Origin: Methanocalculus taiwanensis
GTDB lineage: Archaea > Halobacteriota > Methanomicrobia > Methanomicrobiales > Methanocorpusculaceae
Assembly: GCF_024372745.1 (NCBI RefSeq)
Contig: NZ_VOTZ01000015.1
Location: forward strand, 1-58,503
Direction: 5' to 3'
Length of the DNA stretch: 58,503 bases
Shown here one piece after another: positions 9,065-17,792 of this stretch. Both the position numbers and the translations under genes were made by a program. The stretch's first letter is position 1, and each line of letters begins with the position of its first letter. The notes beneath the pieces are model-generated. The model had not been told where the DNA came from, made no database searches, and saw only the letters and a program-made list of their open reading frames with translations.

Positions 9065-10045
9065 ATGGTACGAAAGAAGATGCTGATTGCAATCATCGTT
9101 CTCGCAATCATTGCTATTATGGTCTATAGTCTGCCTCCTCCATCTCCCATTCCGATTGATATCGCAATTGGAACCTCCCCATACGAGGTATCCGGTCTCA
9201 TCTACCTTGCAGAAGAGAAAGGTTTTTTTCGTGATTCCGGCCTTAATGTCACGATCAACAGGTACGATACCGGACTCTATGCAATTGCTGATCTAAATCA
9301 GGGAAGACTGGATGTGGCTACCGCTGCTGATTATGCCTTTGCCGGACGGGTACTTGCAGGGGATCCGATTGTGGTGGCCGGGTCTATTGGAACTGATGAT
9401 TTCCATTATCTGGTGATACGAAAAGAGAGCGGAATAGCAGATGGGCGGGATCTTCGCGGAAGAACAATTGGTGTGTCAAAAAGAACCAGCGGAGAATTCT
9501 TCCTTGGGAGGTATCTTGAGCTCCATGGACTACGCCATACGGATGTCGTACTCATCGATCTTGCGCCTGTCCAGATGAAGGAGGCGCTTGCCAGCGGTGC
9601 TGTTGATGCCGTCGTCACCTGGCCGCCAACTCTCTACGATATTGAAGATACGTTCGGTGAAGATCTTCTCATATGGCCTGTACAGGGCGGACAGAAGATG
9701 TACTGGCTGCTCATCGTTCCTGAAGAGGGGGATCAGACGGCAATCGAACGTCTTCTCCGGGCTTTACAGCAGGCAGAGGAGTTTGCACAGAGAAATCCGG
9801 AAGAATCACAGCGAATCGTGGATCAAAGGCTCGCCACACCTGCAGGGGAGCAGGTTCGTGCATGGGAGCGGACGAGACTGTTCCTCTCGCTTGAACAATC
9901 GCTATTAATCGCTCTTGAGGATGAGGCTCGATGGATGATTCGTGAGAATCTGACAGATAATATGGCGATGCCTGACTATCTTTCCCGCCTCAGATATGAA
10001 TGGCTGGATAGTATTAAGCCCGGCAGTGTCAGGATTATCAGGTGA
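9065..10045 (+). CDS. NitT/TauT (SsuA/THI5)-type substrate-binding protein, membrane-anchored
   Basis: The 326-residue product has one N-terminal membrane segment (residues 5-22) and then a periplasmic-binding fold of the NMT1/SsuA kind: YEVSGLIYLAEEKGFFRDSGLNV, a GRLDVATAADYAF segment, DLRGRTIGVS, and AVDAVVTWPPTLYDI. These are typical of binding proteins for nitrate, taurine or pyrimidine precursors. No ABC permease or ATPase gene adjoins it. Six bases downstream lies a HAMP-PAS membrane protein, so the more likely role is ligand sensing with that partner. The ligand is not predictable. Confidence 0.8.
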   Translation: MVRKKMLIAIIVLAIIAIMVYSLPPPSPIPIDIAIGTSPYEVSGLIYLAEEKGFFRDSGLNVTINRYDTGLYAIADLNQGRLDVATAADYAFAGRVLAGDPIVVAGSIGTDDFHYLVIRKESGIADGRDLRGRTIGVSKRTSGEFFLGRYLELHGLRHTDVVLIDLAPVQMKEALASGAVDAVVTWPPTLYDIEDTFGEDLLIWPVQGGQKMYWLLIVPEEGDQTAIERLLRALQQAEEFAQRNPEESQRIVDQRLATPAGEQVRAWERTRLFLSLEQSLLIALEDEARWMIRENLTDNMAMPDYLSRLRYEWLDSIKPGSVRIIR

Positions 10046-10051
10046 GATCAG

Positions 10052-11467
10052 ATGAAGATCCGTACTCGTTTTGCGCTGAATATTCTTCTCTTTATCGTGA
10101 TATTCAGCCTTGCTGCCGGATCCCTGCTCCTTCTCAACCAGGAGATCCGGGTGCTCCATGTACAGGAAGAGCATGCGTATTCAATTCAGCATGGCGCATA
10201 TGAGCTTGCACATCTCCAGAATGACTATCTCTTCAATGGTGGTGAGCGCCCGCTTATCCAATGGGAAAACCGGTATGAATCACTCGTACATGAGATTGAA
10301 GAGATTGATGTTGCAAGTCCTGATAAGGTAATTCTCGTTGAGAATCTCGCCCAGGATATTCTTCAGCTGAAGGAGCTCTTCGGCATGTATGTTGAACTGA
10401 GCGAATCTGGCGTTTATGGTTATGATCTTTACTCTCTCTACTGGAACCGGCTTGAGATTAAAAACCAGGCGATGATATTCGATGCATCTGAGCTTTCGTT
10501 ATTGATACGAACTGATCTGGAAAGGGTTCATGCATTACAGAATATTGTCCTTCTTCTCTCTGTTACAGCTATTCTGGTCGTATTCCTTGCAAACTATCTC
10601 CTGGTTGGAAAGGAGGTGATCCGGTCTCTTGGAACGCTTGAGCATGGCATCAACCAGATCACTTCCGGCGACCGAAGTGCAAGGGTTTTAGAAGAAGGAG
10701 ATGAAGAGTTCAGGTCTGTTGCTGCCTCTTTCAACCTGATGAACGATGCGATCCGAGATGTGGAATTTGAACTTCATAAACGGATAGAGGATTTGAATTC
10801 CGCATATGAAGAGATGACGGCAATTGAAGAGGAGCTCCGAAAACAGTTTGAAGATCTAACAAGTGCCCAGGTGGATCTTCGGCAGATGACTGAGTACCTG
10901 GATAAACTCCTCACTCATGCAAATGCAGGGATTGTTATCTGGGGAACAGATCTGCATATTATCCGGGTAAACCCGGCATTTGAACGGTTGATCGGAAAGA
11001 GAGCTGATGAGCTGATCGGGGAGCCGATTGGGTCTGTTCTTTCAGCTCCGAAGGAGGAACGCGTTTTCTTCAGCGAACACTGGGAATCTGTTGAGATCCC
11101 TATCATTGCCGCCGGTGGCCAGGAAAAGACGGTTCTCTGGAGTTCATCTGAGATCCAGAACCAGGATAGCGATGTCATTGCGATGGTCGCCCATGGAATT
11201 GATATTACCGAGCGAAAAATGCTTGAGGATCTCCGTCTGAATGCACTGGTACAGGTCGAAGAGCAGATCAGGAATCTTGCGATATTGAACGATTCTATCA
11301 GAAACCCCCTTGCGGTTATCGTCGCCCTCTGTTCGATGGAAGATGGTGAGAATGATAAACGGATCCTTGAACAGGCCTATGAGATCGACAACATCATCAC
11401 GCAGCTTGATCAGGGATGGCTTGAGTCGATGAAGATCAGGGAGTATATCAGGAAGCATCACCAGTGA
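10052..11467 (+). CDS. Membrane sensor protein: extracellular helix bundle, HAMP, PAS, degenerate kinase-type end
   Basis: The 471-residue product has membrane segments at about residues 7-27 and 165-187 enclosing a 135-residue external helical region. HAMP follows at about 188-240 (LGTLEHGINQITSGD), then a coiled coil (240-285), and a PAS domain at about 285-395 ending GIDITERK. The last 70 residues align with a dimerisation helix, but the phosphoacceptor His position is Asp (ILNDSIRNPLAVI versus SHELRTPL), and no ATPase domain follows. The end LESMKIREYIRKHH recurs in methanogen PAS proteins as far as I recall. It is probably a signal relay, not a kinase. It is coupled (6 bp) to the binding protein upstream. 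Confidence 0.8.
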   Translation: MKIRTRFALNILLFIVIFSLAAGSLLLLNQEIRVLHVQEEHAYSIQHGAYELAHLQNDYLFNGGERPLIQWENRYESLVHEIEEIDVASPDKVILVENLAQDILQLKELFGMYVELSESGVYGYDLYSLYWNRLEIKNQAMIFDASELSLLIRTDLERVHALQNIVLLLSVTAILVVFLANYLLVGKEVIRSLGTLEHGINQITSGDRSARVLEEGDEEFRSVAASFNLMNDAIRDVEFELHKRIEDLNSAYEEMTAIEEELRKQFEDLTSAQVDLRQMTEYLDKLLTHANAGIVIWGTDLHIIRVNPAFERLIGKRADELIGEPIGSVLSAPKEERVFFSEHWESVEIPIIAAGGQEKTVLWSSSEIQNQDSDVIAMVAHGIDITERKMLEDLRLNALVQVEEQIRNLAILNDSIRNPLAVIVALCSMEDGENDKRILEQAYEIDNIITQLDQGWLESMKIREYIRKHHQ

Positions 11468-11598
11468 TGAATCCATAAAAAAAATTGCGGGAAAACACCA
11501 AAGGATCATTCCAATGGATATTCCGCTCTCTTTGTTGTGATTGATTGCATCTCCGAAAAATCGCGAGATTTATGTCTTTATACGTGAGAATAACAGGA

Positions 11599-12276
11599 AT
11601 GCCTCCAAAGGTGATCATCCATTCCTCAGTGAGCCTGGATCATGCAATTTTCGGCTATGATATCGATATCGGGCTCCATTATTCAATTCTTGGGGAATAT
11701 GCCCCTGATGCTGTTCTCGTAGGGTCTAATACAGCAAGGCTCGGAGTAGAGATGTTTTCTGATAGTGCCCGGCCTGAGATGGCAGCTGATCTGGTACGGC
11801 CACATCAGGTTTGTGGAGATCCCCGTCCGATAGGTGTCTTTGTGGATAGCAGGGGTGTGCTCTCTGGCTTTCTTCATCTCTACCGGCAGATGGAGCATAT
11901 ACGGGATGTTGTTGTCCTCGTATCAGAACAAACACCGGATGCCTATCTTCAGTACCTGAGCGAGCGGGAGTACCCATATATCAGGTGCGGGAAGGATTAT
12001 GTGGATATCAGGGCCGCCCTGAAGGGGCTGGAACGTCACTACTCTGTCCAGGTAATTGTTTCGGACAGTGGAGCTGACCTGAATAATCACCTGATTAGAT
12101 CCGGTATTGCAGATGAGATCAGCCTGATTTTAGCGCCGGTGATCGCCGGGGATCAGGGCAAGCGGCTCTTTACCTCGTCAGGGGCATGCATGCTCGATCT
12201 GATCGCTTCAAGAAAGCTTGATTTGGGGCGGGTGCATCTCCGGTATGCGCTCAGGAAAGAAACGTCAGGTACATGA
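11599..12276 (+). CDS. RibD C-terminal / dihydrofolate-reductase-like family protein
   Basis: The 225-residue product starts MPPKVIIHSSVSLDH, matching the first strand of the RibD_C/DHFR fold (MxxSLDG). It later has APDAVLVGSNTARLG and IRSGIADEISLILAPVIAGD, the usual C-terminal signature. In riboflavin synthesis such enzymes reduce the ribosylaminopyrimidine with NADPH, but the Gly after SLD is His here and the usual substrate loop is altered, so the substrate is open. The frame could start at 11572 or 11545; 11599 agrees with family length. It converges on the histidine kinase gene at 12308. Confidence 0.7.
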   Translation: MPPKVIIHSSVSLDHAIFGYDIDIGLHYSILGEYAPDAVLVGSNTARLGVEMFSDSARPEMAADLVRPHQVCGDPRPIGVFVDSRGVLSGFLHLYRQMEHIRDVVVLVSEQTPDAYLQYLSEREYPYIRCGKDYVDIRAALKGLERHYSVQVIVSDSGADLNNHLIRSGIADEISLILAPVIAGDQGKRLFTSSGACMLDLIASRKLDLGRVHLRYALRKETSGT

Positions 12277-12307
12277 GATTATAAAAGCAGGTGGGTGGTG
12301 GGGAGTA

Positions 12308-15187
12308 TTATTGTATCCTTTGGCCGGAGGCACCATCTATACAGTATCCTCCTTTAGGCACATGTATCTCGAATCTTGCACCCTTCCCAGGTTCGCCATT
12401 CTCGGTGATGGTGATATTGGTGATGGTGAGTATCTCCCTCACCAGGAAGAGGCCGTACCCGGTATTCTTCCCAAAACCCCGGTAAAAGATCCGTTCCTTC
12501 TCTTTCTCCGGGATGCCGGAGCCGTTGTCCTCATAGGTGATCGCCAGTCCGGATTCTGTCTCCCTGCACCGGATCCGGATCTGATCTGCGCCTTCTCCAT
12601 GGCGGAGGGTATTGTCGATTAAGTTAGAGAAGACCTTCTGGATCATCGGGTCTGCCAGGATTCTTGCTTCCGGCCCGTCATAGCTGATCTGTATATCCTG
12701 GTCGTAATTCCTCTCGATTGTCTGTTTGATGGGTGTCCATACCGGCTCGCTGACGCCGAGTTGTTCATATTCCCGGGTGAAGATGATCTGCCCCTCTATG
12801 GCAGATACCGCATTCGTTACATTATCAAGATACTTTGCGAGGGCGGGGCTTGCATTTACTTCTGTTGTGAGATCGAGGTACCCCTGGGCGATCATGATCT
12901 TGTTTAGGATGTCGTGGCGGGTGATGCTTGAGAGCAGGTGGAGTTTATTGTTTGTCAGGCGGAGTGCCTCCTCCATCCGCTTCTTCTCAGTAATATCGCG
13001 TCCGACCGACTGGTATTCCCTGACATGCCCGTATTCGTCAAATATCGCCCGGTCATTCCATTGCTGCCACCTGACTTCGCCATCAGGCATGATGATCCGG
13101 TGTTCGATTGTACCTATCGGATGCTCTTCGATGAGGGATGCAAAGAAGTTCCTGACCCTCTCGTAATCGTCGGGGTGAATTTTCGGGGAGAAGTTCTCTC
13201 CTAAGAGCTGCTGCTTCGTTTTTCCGAAATATTTCGCATAGGCATCATTCACGAGAATGTGTGTGCCGTCCGGCCTGAAGCGGCATATGAACTCTGTCTG
13301 GTACTCAATGACAGCCTGGTACCGCTGCTCGCTCTCCCTGAGTGCCTGCTGTGTGGTGATGATCTCATCAAGCTGCTGGCGAATCTCCTCTTCGGTTGCG
13401 GCCAGCTGTTCGTATGCTGCATTCAGTTCCAGATTCTGTTCTTTGAGCGCTTCTTCTGCCTGTTTTCTCACGGTGATATCGCGTCCGACCGACTGGTATT
13501 CCCTGACATGTCCATATTCGTCAAAGAGTGCCCGGTCATTCCACTGCTGCCACCTGATCTCGCCATCAGGCATGACGATCCGATGCTCGATGGTCCCTTC
13601 CGGGTTCTGGTAGGTGAGTGATGCAAAGAACCTGCTGACCATCTCCTTGTCTTCAGGGTGGATATTGGGGGAGAACGTTTTTCCCATGATCTCGTGCCTG
13701 TCTCTCCCGAAGTAGCGTGCATAGGCATCATTCACGAGAATGTGCGTGCCGTCCGGCCTGAAGCGGCATATGAACTCTGTCTGGTACTCGATGACCGCCT
13801 GGTACCGCTGTTCGCTCTCCCTGAGTGCCGTCTGTGTGGTGATGATCTCATCGAGCTGCTGGCGTATCTCCTCCTCGGTTGCTGCCAGCTGTTCATATGC
13901 TGCATTCAGCTCAACATTCTGCTCTTTGAGTGCTTCTTCAGCCAGTTTTTTCTCAGTGATATCGCGTCCGACCGACTGGTATTCCCTGACATGTCCATAT
14001 TCGTCAAAGAGTGCCCGGTCATTCCACTGCTGCCACCTGACCTCGCCATCAGGCATGATGATCCGGTGCTCTATGGTGCCTTCAGGATTCTGATAGGTGA
14101 GTGATGAAAAGAACCTGCTGACCAGATCCTGATCATCGGGGTGGATATTGGGAGAGAATACTCTCCCCATAATCTCATGTTTGTCTTTTCTGAAGTATCG
14201 TGCATAGGCATCATTTACCAGGATATGTGTGCCATCCGGCTTGAACCTACAGATGAATTCTGTCTGGTACTCGATGACCGCCTGGTACCGCTGTTCGCTC
14301 TCCCTGAGTGCCGTCTGTGTGGAAACGATCTCATCAAGCTGCTGGCGAATCTCCTCCTCGGTTGCTGCCAGCTGTTCGTATGATGCCTGGAGCTCCATAT
14401 TCTTCTGCTGAAGCTCTGTTTCACGATCCATAACTTCTGTTATATCCCTGCCAACGGACTGATATTCTTTGAGTTTTCCTTTCTCATCAAAGATTGCCCG
14501 CGTATTCCATCGCTGCCAGACGATCCGGCCATCCGGCATAATAACCCGCTGCTCACTAAAGGCAGATGGGTTCTGCAGTGAAAGGGAGGCAAAGAGGCGG
14601 GTGACATTGTCACGATCATCAGGGTGAATTCGTGGCTTGAACTGAGTGCCGATGATTTCCGCCTCCTGCATCCCAAAGAAGGTGCTGTATGCCTCGTTCA
14701 CAAAGAGGTGGGTTCCATCAGGCTTGAACCTGCATATGAACTCGGTCTGGGCCTGGACAACATTCCTGTAACGCTCTTCACTCTCTCTGAGCGCTTTTTC
14801 AGCTTTTTTTCGCTCTATCGCATATTGTATCTTATTCTGGAGTTCGGCAAACTGGGATCTTGGATCGCCTCCTTTCTGCATATAGAAGTCAGCACCATTG
14901 TTGAATGCCTCAATCACCACGTCTTCACGGCTTTTTCCAGTGAAGATAATAAAGGGTGTTTCATCGCCATTTTGCCTGAGATGCTTGAGGAACTGTATTC
15001 CGTTCATACCGGGCATCTGGTAGTCCGAGATGATCGCATCAAATGGCTGATTGGAGAGGATATTTATTGCGTCCAATGCGCTCTCACAGGTAGAAACAGC
15101 CAATCCCTTGTTCCTCTCGAGAAAGAGCCGTCCTATCCTGAGTAGATCCGGCTCATCATCAATATAGAGGAGTGTGTGTGATGTCAT
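12308..15187 (-). CDS. Hybrid sensor: response receiver, four PAS domains, histidine kinase
   Basis: The 959-residue cytoplasmic protein begins with a CheY-like receiver (residues 1-125; DDEPD acidic pocket, phospho-Asp in DAIISDYQMPG, Lys in QKGGD). Four PAS/PAC units follow, each ending EYQSVGRDIT, at about residues 130-250, 295-410, 455-572 and 617-733. The kinase core is about 740-945: H-box SSITRHDILNKI, N-box KVFSNLIDNTLRHG, and DNGSGIPEKEKERIF. The H-box HDILNK is the form common in methanogen kinases. No membrane segment is present, so it senses inside the cell. PAS units 2-4 are nearly identical to each other. Confidence 0.9.
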   Translation of the reverse strand: MTSHTLLYIDDEPDLLRIGRLFLERNKGLAVSTCESALDAINILSNQPFDAIISDYQMPGMNGIQFLKHLRQNGDETPFIIFTGKSREDVVIEAFNNGADFYMQKGGDPRSQFAELQNKIQYAIERKKAEKALRESEERYRNVVQAQTEFICRFKPDGTHLFVNEAYSTFFGMQEAEIIGTQFKPRIHPDDRDNVTRLFASLSLQNPSAFSEQRVIMPDGRIVWQRWNTRAIFDEKGKLKEYQSVGRDITEVMDRETELQQKNMELQASYEQLAATEEEIRQQLDEIVSTQTALRESEQRYQAVIEYQTEFICRFKPDGTHILVNDAYARYFRKDKHEIMGRVFSPNIHPDDQDLVSRFFSSLTYQNPEGTIEHRIIMPDGEVRWQQWNDRALFDEYGHVREYQSVGRDITEKKLAEEALKEQNVELNAAYEQLAATEEEIRQQLDEIITTQTALRESEQRYQAVIEYQTEFICRFRPDGTHILVNDAYARYFGRDRHEIMGKTFSPNIHPEDKEMVSRFFASLTYQNPEGTIEHRIVMPDGEIRWQQWNDRALFDEYGHVREYQSVGRDITVRKQAEEALKEQNLELNAAYEQLAATEEEIRQQLDEIITTQQALRESEQRYQAVIEYQTEFICRFRPDGTHILVNDAYAKYFGKTKQQLLGENFSPKIHPDDYERVRNFFASLIEEHPIGTIEHRIIMPDGEVRWQQWNDRAIFDEYGHVREYQSVGRDITEKKRMEEALRLTNNKLHLLSSITRHDILNKIMIAQGYLDLTTEVNASPALAKYLDNVTNAVSAIEGQIIFTREYEQLGVSEPVWTPIKQTIERNYDQDIQISYDGPEARILADPMIQKVFSNLIDNTLRHGEGADQIRIRCRETESGLAITYEDNGSGIPEKEKERIFYRGFGKNTGYGLFLVREILTITNITITENGEPGKGARFEIHVPKGGYCIDGASGQRIQ
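12995..14443 (-). repeat. Three tandem 483-bp units encoding PAS domains
   Basis: The phrase ATCGCGTCCGACCGACTGG recurs at 12995, 13478 and 13961, exactly 483 bp (161 codons) apart. A diverged copy at 14444 keeps the same period. The three lower units are almost identical over most of their length, including the coiled-coil linker between PAS domains. This is a recent in-frame tandem amplification, and copy number could change by recombination. Confidence 0.85.
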
Positions 15188-15492
15188 TGTGTCAGATCCC
15201 GAAGGGATGCCGGATGGAAACAGAGTATAATATGTGCTCGGGAATCCCTTTTACAAAAAAATATTTATCTCAGCTGCTTATGAAGGTTTGTATGGTTATT
15301 TTTTAAAATATCGATGTTTTGGCCTTTGTTTTCAAAGTAAAACTCTCGATTTATGTTATATAGATTAAAAAGGTATCGGGTTATATTTATTCTTATGTTG
15401 TTTGATTGATATATAAATAATGTTTTTCTCATCTGAGTATCATTTTCGTGAGTAGTGATAAAAATACAGGGCATGCCTGCATTCTCGCCGCC
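15188..15492. other. AT-rich intergenic region with promoter of the kinase gene
   Basis: No credible gene. On the minus strand GATAAATAT at 15261-15269 is a likely TATA box for the kinase gene (start 15187). The stretch 15280-15440 is strongly AT-rich, and short open frames in it lack coding character. Confidence 0.45.
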
Positions 15493-17388
15493 TTAGTGTT
15501 TTGGATACCCCATCTCCATGAGTTTTTCTTTGATCTCGTCAAGGATTGCGGGATCATCAATAGTTGCCGGAACCGAATAGGGGGTGCCGTCTGCAATCTT
15601 TTTGATCGTGCCGCGCAGGATCTTTCCTGACCTCGTCTTTGGAAGGCGTTTTACTACAGCGACTTCTTTGAATGATGCAATAGGTCCTATCTTCTGCCGT
15701 ACAAGTGCAATGAGCTCTGTTTTGATGGTCGCTACTTCACGCTCCACGCCAGCCTTCAGGACAACAAAGCCGAGGGGAACCTCACCCTTGACCGGATCAA
15801 AGACGCCGGAGACTGCACATTCGGCGATATCCGGGTGGGATGCAAGCACTTCCTCCATGGCGCCTGTCGAGAGTCGGTGCCCCGCCACATTGATGATATC
15901 ATCTGTCCTCCCCATGATCCAGAGATATCCGTCTTCATCGATGAAGCCTGCATCGGATGTCAGGTAGTAGCCCGGATATGCCGAGAAGTAGGTGGTGATG
16001 AAATCTGCATCATTATTCCAGAGTGTTGTGAAACAGCCGGGTGGGAGCGGGAGCCGGACGACGACATTTCCTGTCACTCCTTTCGGGACGGTGTTGCCTT
16101 CGGTATCGAGCACCTCGATCTGATAGCCGGGAACCGGCATCGTGCATGATCCAGGCTTTATTGGGAGTAGTTCAAGCCCGGCACAGTTCGCTCCGATCGC
16201 CCAGCCTGTTTCTGTCTGCCACCAATGATCGATCACCGGCACGCCGAGGTGTTCTTCTGCAAAGATGAGTGTGTCAGGATCGCATCGCTCACCCGCTAAA
16301 AAGAGCGTCCTGAGTGATGAGAGATCATACTTCCTGATATATGATCCCGTGGGATCTTCTTTCCGGATGGCCCGGAAGGCGGTTGGTGCACAGAAGAGGA
16401 CCGCTACACCATGCTCGGCGATCACGCGCCAGAATGCCCCCGGATCCGGAGTGCCGACTGACTTTCCTTCATAGAGGATTGTTGTGCACCCGTGTAAAAG
16501 CGGCCCGTATACGATATAGGAATGACCGACCACCCAGCCGATATCCGAGGCTGCCCAGTATACTTCTCCTGGTTTCATTCCATAAATCTGCTCCATACTC
16601 CATGAGAGCGCCACCAGATGGCCGCCGGTATCCCTGACCACACCTTTTGGCTTGCCGGTGGTGCCGGAGGTATAGAGGAGGTACAGGGGATCGGTTGCCT
16701 TCACCGTGATGCAAGGTGCTGGCTCTGCGTTCATGAGCTGATCCCAGGATATCACCTGTTTGCCGGAAAGATCAACTTTGTGCTCTTTCCGCTGGACATA
16801 GACACACGCCGAAGGCTTGTGAGTACAGAGGGCAAGCGCTCCGTCAAGAAGGGGCTTATAGGGGATGATCCGGTCGACTTCGATCCCGCACGATGCCGTG
16901 ATGATGATCTTCGGCTCCGCATCCTCGATCCGCTTTGCAAGCTCGCGGGATGCAAACCCGCCAAAGACGACAGAGTGGATCGAACCGATCCGTGCAGAAG
17001 CGAGCATTGCGATGACCGCCTCTGGGATCATCGGCATATAGATGACGATCCGATCTCCTTTCTGCACGCCAAGCTTCCAAAGACCCCCGGCACAGCGGGC
17101 AACGAGATCACGCAGCTCAGTGTAGCTATATTTTTTGATCGTTTGAGTGACCGGGCTGTCATAGATGAGGGCTGTTCTGTCTCCGCACCCCTCCTCTATG
17201 TGCCGATCGAGGCAATTATAGCAGGTGTTGAGCTCACCTCCCTCAAACCAACGATAAATGGGGGGATCCTTAGCGGTAAGCACCCGGTCATAATCTTTAT
17301 ACCAGACAATTGTCTCTGCCGCAGTTCCCCAGAACTGTTCTGGATTCTTTATCGATTCACGGAACGCATCTTCATACTCTCCACTCAT
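15493..17388 (-). CDS. prpE: Propionyl-CoA / acetyl-CoA synthetase (AMP-forming)
   Basis: The 631-residue acyl-CoA synthetase has N-terminal ACAS signature residues, the P-loop YTSGTTGKPKGVVRDTGGH, the A5 motif WWQTETG, the A8 region YLTSDAGFIDEDGYLWIMGR, and the acetylatable Lys in KTRSGKILR. The RDTGG form of the loop, FGGFASRELA and the total length match PrpE/ACSS3 better than Acs. However, Trp precedes QTET as in acetate-specific enzymes, so both acetate and propionate are possible. The enzyme makes acyl-CoA for assimilation, with ATP going to AMP and PPi. The start has a strong GGGGAGAGGT site. The symbol reflects family, not proven specificity. Confidence 0.85.
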   Translation of the reverse strand: MSGEYEDAFRESIKNPEQFWGTAAETIVWYKDYDRVLTAKDPPIYRWFEGGELNTCYNCLDRHIEEGCGDRTALIYDSPVTQTIKKYSYTELRDLVARCAGGLWKLGVQKGDRIVIYMPMIPEAVIAMLASARIGSIHSVVFGGFASRELAKRIEDAEPKIIITASCGIEVDRIIPYKPLLDGALALCTHKPSACVYVQRKEHKVDLSGKQVISWDQLMNAEPAPCITVKATDPLYLLYTSGTTGKPKGVVRDTGGHLVALSWSMEQIYGMKPGEVYWAASDIGWVVGHSYIVYGPLLHGCTTILYEGKSVGTPDPGAFWRVIAEHGVAVLFCAPTAFRAIRKEDPTGSYIRKYDLSSLRTLFLAGERCDPDTLIFAEEHLGVPVIDHWWQTETGWAIGANCAGLELLPIKPGSCTMPVPGYQIEVLDTEGNTVPKGVTGNVVVRLPLPPGCFTTLWNNDADFITTYFSAYPGYYLTSDAGFIDEDGYLWIMGRTDDIINVAGHRLSTGAMEEVLASHPDIAECAVSGVFDPVKGEVPLGFVVLKAGVEREVATIKTELIALVRQKIGPIASFKEVAVVKRLPKTRSGKILRGTIKKIADGTPYSVPATIDDPAILDEIKEKLMEMGYPKH

Positions 17389-17516
17389 ACCTCTCCCCTT
17401 GCTACTGTAAAGTAGAAATGGGGGAAAAGTTCTTATTTGTTGCTGTTTTTACCGGCGATGGAGTGGGTGGGGGAGCGTGATGCTGGCTTGGGAGGTGATC
17501 TGTTCTGCAATGTCAA

Positions 17517-17792
17517 CTACCTGCATCTGAATGAACGGGTATTTGACCGGAGATAGAGATCCTTTCTGCTGCTATATCTCTTCTCTCCAAACCGGTATGT
17601 CTTCCTGATCAGTTCCAGAGCATCGGTTGCTATGGCTTCCTGTGTCTTTACGTGAATCCTGAGCTTCATCGCATCGGTTGCAGCTTCATCCAGGTCTCCT
17701 TTTCGCTCTCCAATAACCCTCCTGGCTGTGCTCCGAAATCGTCTTTCCTGATTCCCTTCTTTGTTTTCCTGCTCATTTCTCCTGTTAATCAT
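17517..17792 (-). CDS. Small basic protein of unknown function
   Basis: A 91-residue charged product (RRNEQENKEGNQERRFRSTA). Its ATG overlaps the end of the glycosylase gene upstream (ATG at 17790-17792, stop at 17785-17787), so translational coupling is possible. The central part DALELIRKTYRFGEKRYSS looks like a folded helical segment. I recognise no family, and it could be a spurious frame. Confidence 0.4.
   Translation of the reverse strand: MINRRNEQENKEGNQERRFRSTARRVIGERKGDLDEAATDAMKLRIHVKTQEAIATDALELIRKTYRFGEKRYSSRKDLYLRSNTRSFRCR

Noticed and set aside
13257-14104. Long plus-strand frames opposite the kinase gene
   Set aside because: They repeat with the PAS units and are their mirror frames.
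12995-14443. Periodic repeats considered as a CRISPR array
   Set aside because: The 483-bp units are coding, in frame, and have no short spacers; they are PAS domain duplications.
15265-15474. Minus-strand frame in the AT-rich gap
   Set aside because: Composition is rich in Asn, Ile and Lys as expected from AT-rich noncoding DNA, with no start context.
16618-17415. 265-codon plus-strand frame
   Set aside because: Antisense of the acyl-CoA synthetase, which has all family motifs.
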